Shown here piece by piece: positions 12,027 through 14,761 of a DNA stretch of 14,761 nt (position 1 is the stretch's first letter; each line of letters opens with the position of its first letter). This DNA comes from JBOHDX01 sp050700835 (lineage in GTDB: Bacteria; Actinomycetota; Actinomycetes; Propionibacteriales; Nocardioidaceae). A program made the position numbers and the translations under genes. The stretch covers positions 1 through 14,761 of the forward strand of contig JBOHDX010000032.1 of assembly GCA_050700835.1 (NCBI GenBank), in the 5' to 3' direction. Under the pieces are notes generated by a model. That model ran no database searches, was not told the DNA's origin, and saw only the letters and a program-made list of their open reading frames with translations.

Positions 12027-13580
12027 ATGTCCAGCAGTACCGACTCCATGACCGCCACCTCACCCGGCGTGACCGGCGGCAGCTCGCTCTCGGTCGAGAC
12101 CAACGGCATCAATGTCATCTCGGAGTCGGAGCGCAAGGGCCGCCCCAACGACCTGTTCTGGCCCTGGTGCGCGTCGAACATCGCGGTGCTCGGCATGAGC
12201 TACGGGACGTTCCTGCTCTACTTCGGAATCAGCTTCTGGCAGGCCGTCGTGGCGGGGGCGATCGGCATCGTGGTGTCCTTCCTGCTGGTGGGGCTGGTGG
12301 CACTGGCCGGCAAGCGCGGCTCGGCTCCCACCATGGTGCTGTCGCGTGCGGCGTTCGGGGTGCGGGGCAACGCGCTGCCGAGCCTCGTGTCCTACGTCCT
12401 GCTGGTCGGCTGGGAGACGGTACTGGTGTCACTGTCGACGCTCGCCACAGCGACCGTCTTCGGTCGCCTGGGATGGTCTGCCGGCAACGCCACCAAGATC
12501 GTGGCGTTCCTCGTCGTCGCCGCCGTCATCGTCGGAGCGGGGATCCTCGGTTTCGACGCGATCATGAGGCTGCAACGCTGGCTGACCATCGGTCTGACGA
12601 TCATCACCATCGGCTACATCGCTCTGACCGCCAAGCACATTCACTGGGACGCGATCAGCTCGTTGAAGGGCGGATCGTTCTCCGCCGTGTTCGGGGCCGG
12701 GGTCCTCGCCGCGTCCGCGCTCGGGATCGGCTGGGTCAACTCGGCGGCTGACTACTCGCGCTACCTGCCGCGCAGGTCGTCCAGCGGCGGCGTGGTCTGG
12801 TGGACGGCGTTCGGAGGCAGCATCGCCCCGTTGATCCTGGTGGGGGACGGTCTGCTGCTCGCCGGGTCGAACCCGAAGCTGATGACCGACATCGGCAACG
12901 ACCCGATCGGCGCACTGACCACGATCCTGCCCACGTGGTACCTCGTGCCGTTCGTGCTGGTCGCGGTGGGGGGCCTGATCTCCGGGGCCGTCCTCGACAT
13001 CTACTCGTCCGGGCTGACCCTTCTGACCCTCGGGCTCCGCATCCCCCGCTGGAGCGCCGCCGCGCTCGACGGCGTGCTGATGATCCTCGGCACGATCTGG
13101 GTGCTGTGGTACGCGGGCGGCCACATCATCTTGCCGTTCGAGGGCTTCCTGATCACGCTGGCGGTGCCGCTCGCGGCCTGGTGCGGATGCTTCCTCGCCG
13201 ATCTGGCCTCGCGCAGGAGCGACTACGACCAGGAGTCGTTGTACGACTCGGGTGGACGCTACGGGTCGGTGAACCCGGTTGGCGTACTGGCGATGCTGCT
13301 CGCAACCGCAGTGGGGTGGGGACTCGTCACCGTGACCGTCGTCGTGCCACCGCCAGGCTGGCTCGGCTGGCAGGGCTACCTGTTGAGCCCGCTCGGGTTC
13401 GGTGGCAAGACCGGGAGCTGGGCAGGCTCGGGCATCGGCGTGCTGATCGCGTTCGCGATCGGGTTCGTGATCGTGGCCCTGGCTGGTCGGGCCCGCATCC
13501 GGACGCAGGAGCAAGGACTGCCGACCAGAACCCAGGAGAACCTGCTCGAGTCGCCGCCACTGCCGCGGCGCAGCCTGTGA
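12027..13580 (+). CDS. NCS1 family purine/cytosine permease
   Basis: A 517-aa inner-membrane transporter of the nucleobase:cation symporter-1 family, which imports bases such as cytosine, purines or related ring compounds with H+ or Na+. The N-terminus has the family-typical SERKGRPNDLFWPWCASNIA before the first membrane helix. Around twelve hydrophobic helices follow. SAADYSRYLPRR and GAVLDIYSSGL are typical of the Fcy-type branch. The cytoplasmic tail after about residue 490 is polar and Pro/Arg-rich. The ATG at 12027 has a good CGGAGG site. Its stop codon overlaps the GTG of the Rieske gene (GTGA), so the two are translationally coupled. With the upstream phosphorylase homologue it suggests nucleobase uptake and use. 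The exact substrate is not determined. Confidence 0.9.
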   Translation: MSSSTDSMTATSPGVTGGSSLSVETNGINVISESERKGRPNDLFWPWCASNIAVLGMSYGTFLLYFGISFWQAVVAGAIGIVVSFLLVGLVALAGKRGSAPTMVLSRAAFGVRGNALPSLVSYVLLVGWETVLVSLSTLATATVFGRLGWSAGNATKIVAFLVVAAVIVGAGILGFDAIMRLQRWLTIGLTIITIGYIALTAKHIHWDAISSLKGGSFSAVFGAGVLAASALGIGWVNSAADYSRYLPRRSSSGGVVWWTAFGGSIAPLILVGDGLLLAGSNPKLMTDIGNDPIGALTTILPTWYLVPFVLVAVGGLISGAVLDIYSSGLTLLTLGLRIPRWSAAALDGVLMILGTIWVLWYAGGHIILPFEGFLITLAVPLAAWCGCFLADLASRRSDYDQESLYDSGGRYGSVNPVGVLAMLLATAVGWGLVTVTVVVPPPGWLGWQGYLLSPLGFGGKTGSWAGSGIGVLIAFAIGFVIVALAGRARIRTQEQGLPTRTQENLLESPPLPRRSL

Positions 13581-13921
13581 GCGACGGAATCCGCGTCGCC
13601 TCGGTCGACGACATCCCGGAGGGCGAGGCGGTCAGCATCCCGCCCGAGGTCACCGGCTTGATGGACCCGGTCGGGATCTTCCACGACGACGGCGAGTTCT
13701 TCGCCCTCGACGACATCTGCACGCACGAGGAGGCGTACCTCTCGGAGGGCTGGATCGAGGACGGCGAGGTGGAGTGCCCGTTGCACGCGTCGCGGTTCTG
13801 TCTTCGCACCGGAGAAGTGCGCGGGTTGCCCGCCACGGTGGATGCCAAGACGTTCCGGGTCGAGGTCAGGGACGGTGCGATCTGGATGTATCCCGACGAA
13901 CCAGCCAGGTCCAAGGACTGA
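13577..13921 (+). CDS. Rieske [2Fe-2S] ferredoxin
   Basis: A 114-aa soluble protein with the complete Rieske cluster motif: Cys48-x-His50 (CTH) and Cys67-x2-His70 (CPLH), which bind a [2Fe-2S] centre. Size and lack of other domains fit the ferredoxin subunit of multicomponent aromatic-ring dioxygenases, or a NirD-like small subunit. It would pass electrons to an oxygenase. No oxygenase or reductase partner lies in the window: the next gene is an SDR on the opposite strand. The GTG start overlaps the permease TGA by 4 bp, which fixes the start and implies coupling. After CPLH comes ASRFCLRTGE, where many relatives have a Gly-rich FDxxTG pattern. Confidence 0.92.
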   Translation: MSDGIRVASVDDIPEGEAVSIPPEVTGLMDPVGIFHDDGEFFALDDICTHEEAYLSEGWIEDGEVECPLHASRFCLRTGEVRGLPATVDAKTFRVEVRDGAIWMYPDEPARSKD

Positions 13922-13950
13922 CCGACGACGGAGCCGCCTGCGCCTCAGCT

Positions 13951-14712
13951 TCAGCGGGGCGTCATCCGCAGTGCGCCGTCGAGCCGGATGACCTCGCCGT
14001 TGAGCATCGGGTTCTCGATCACGTGGGTGGCCAGCGCGGCGTACTCCGGCGGCTGGCCGAGCCGACTCGGGTGCGGCACCTGCGCCCCGAGCGAGTCTCG
14101 GGCCTCCTGAGGCAGACTGCCGAGCAGGGGAGTCTCGAACAGGCCTGGTGCGATCGTGACCACTCGGATCCTCAACGTGGCAAGGTCCCGCGCAATCGGC
14201 AGCGTCATGCCGACGACGCCCCCCTTCGATGCGGAGTAGGCGGCCTGGCCGATCTGGCCGTCGTAGGCAGCGATCGAGGCGGTGTTGACGATCACGCCAC
14301 GCTCCTCGCCAGCCGGCTCACTCTCCGCGATGCGCGCCGCTCCCAGCCGGATCACGTTGAACGTGCCGATCAGGTTGACGCCGACGACCCGCTTGAACTC
14401 GTCGAGCGGGAACGGTCCGTGCTTGCCGACGGTCTTGAACGCGTTGCCGACGCCCGCGCAGTTGACGACGACCCGCAAGGTGCCCAGCTCGGTCGCGGCG
14501 TCGATGGCCGTCTGCACGGCCGCCTCGTCCCTCACGTCCGTGGCGACGAAGCGGGCGGCGTCGCCGAGCTCGTCCGCCCGCTGCTGCCCCTGCGAGGAGG
14601 GCAGGTCGGCGACGACCACCGACGCACCGAGCGCGACCAGCCGCTGCGCGGTGGCCAGCCCGAGGCCGGAGGCGGCGCCCGTCACGAGGGCGGTGATCCC
14701 AGAGACCTGCAT
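13951..14712 (-). CDS. SDR family oxidoreductase (HSD10 / 3-hydroxyacyl-CoA dehydrogenase type II-like)
   Basis: A 253-aa classical short-chain dehydrogenase. The cofactor motif TGAASGLG is at 11-18. Asp36 at the end of the second strand favours NAD(H). NCAG follows at 84-87 and Asn113 lies in VGVNLIGTFN. The catalytic Ser146, Tyr159 and Lys163 are present in the YSASK pattern. PNP-type nucleotide chemistry is not implied. The insert GKHGPFPLDEFKRVV and the ending NGEVIRLDGALRM resemble type II 3-hydroxyacyl-CoA dehydrogenases (HSD17B10-like), which act on 3-hydroxyacyl-CoA, 2-methyl-3-hydroxybutyryl-CoA or steroids. The ATG at 14712 is preceded by AAAGGGGA. It converges with the Rieske gene, 29 bp between stops. 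Any role with the ChoD-like oxidase in sterol or fatty-acid oxidation is speculation. Confidence 0.9.
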   Translation of the reverse strand: MQVSGITALVTGAASGLGLATAQRLVALGASVVVADLPSSQGQQRADELGDAARFVATDVRDEAAVQTAIDAATELGTLRVVVNCAGVGNAFKTVGKHGPFPLDEFKRVVGVNLIGTFNVIRLGAARIAESEPAGEERGVIVNTASIAAYDGQIGQAAYSASKGGVVGMTLPIARDLATLRIRVVTIAPGLFETPLLGSLPQEARDSLGAQVPHPSRLGQPPEYAALATHVIENPMLNGEVIRLDGALRMTPR

Positions 14713-14761
14713 GCGATCCCCTTTCGGTGAGCCTTACGTTTGGGTGCGACACGCCCCGGCG

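Noticed and set aside
12429..13514. 361-codon minus-strand open frame opposite the permease gene
   Set aside because: Mirror of a strong membrane protein gene, rich in Arg, Asp, Gln and Pro, without domains.
13774..14730. 318-codon + strand open frame across the SDR gene
   Set aside because: Antisense to a full SDR with all catalytic residues, and the + frame has no motif.

Overview
The window reads as chromosomal DNA of a high-GC Gram-positive bacterium (Actinomycetota). Coding regions are very GC-rich with G/C third positions. Several genes start at GTG. The order guaB - guaB3 - GMC oxidoreductase matches the guaB2-guaB3-choD order known from Mycobacterium tuberculosis, and GuaB3 is typical of actinobacteria. 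The protein flavour recalls Nocardioidaceae-like or related actinomycetes, but the genus cannot be fixed from this sequence alone.

Layout. (1) 1-5550, all on +: guaB (IMP dehydrogenase), guaB3 (IMPDH-related, no CBS domains, catalytic Cys replaced by His), a nitrilase-superfamily amidohydrolase 7 bp downstream of guaB3, and a ChoD-like GMC flavoprotein with an internal four-cysteine ferredoxin-like motif. Inverted repeats sit in the gaps after guaB and after the nitrilase gene. (2) 5551-5896, non-coding: a G-rich tract, a strong GC hairpin and the promoter/leader of guaA. (3) guaA (GMP synthase) at 5897-7471, then a roughly 325-bp non-coding gap of about 50% GC that holds a 5'-UTR hairpin for the next gene. 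(4) A large secreted protein of unknown function (7797-9467, +) converges on a membrane protein/lipoprotein pair (10936 to 9535, -); a 20-bp-stem bidirectional terminator lies between them. (5) After a divergent intergenic region with a 19-bp tandem repeat, a second + block: a purine-nucleoside-phosphorylase homologue with an altered base-binding residue, an NCS1 nucleobase permease, and a Rieske ferredoxin overlapping the permease stop codon. (6) A minus-strand SDR dehydrogenase (13951-14712) converges on the Rieske gene.

How it fits together. guaB and guaA form the two-step branch IMP -> XMP -> GMP. The phosphorylase and permease are classic purine salvage and uptake functions, so the window is rich in purine genes, although no single operon spans it. 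The ChoD-like oxidase, nitrilase, Rieske protein and SDR are oxidative or hydrolytic enzymes whose substrates cannot be read from sequence. I found no CRISPR array, transposase, tRNA or rRNA, and no clearly novel defence or mobile system. The most unusual signals are the catalytic-site changes in GuaB3 and the phosphorylase homologue, the Cys motif in the GMC oxidase, the permease-Rieske fusion of reading frames, the AGGCGCCT repeat array, and the low-GC gap at the guaA 3' end.
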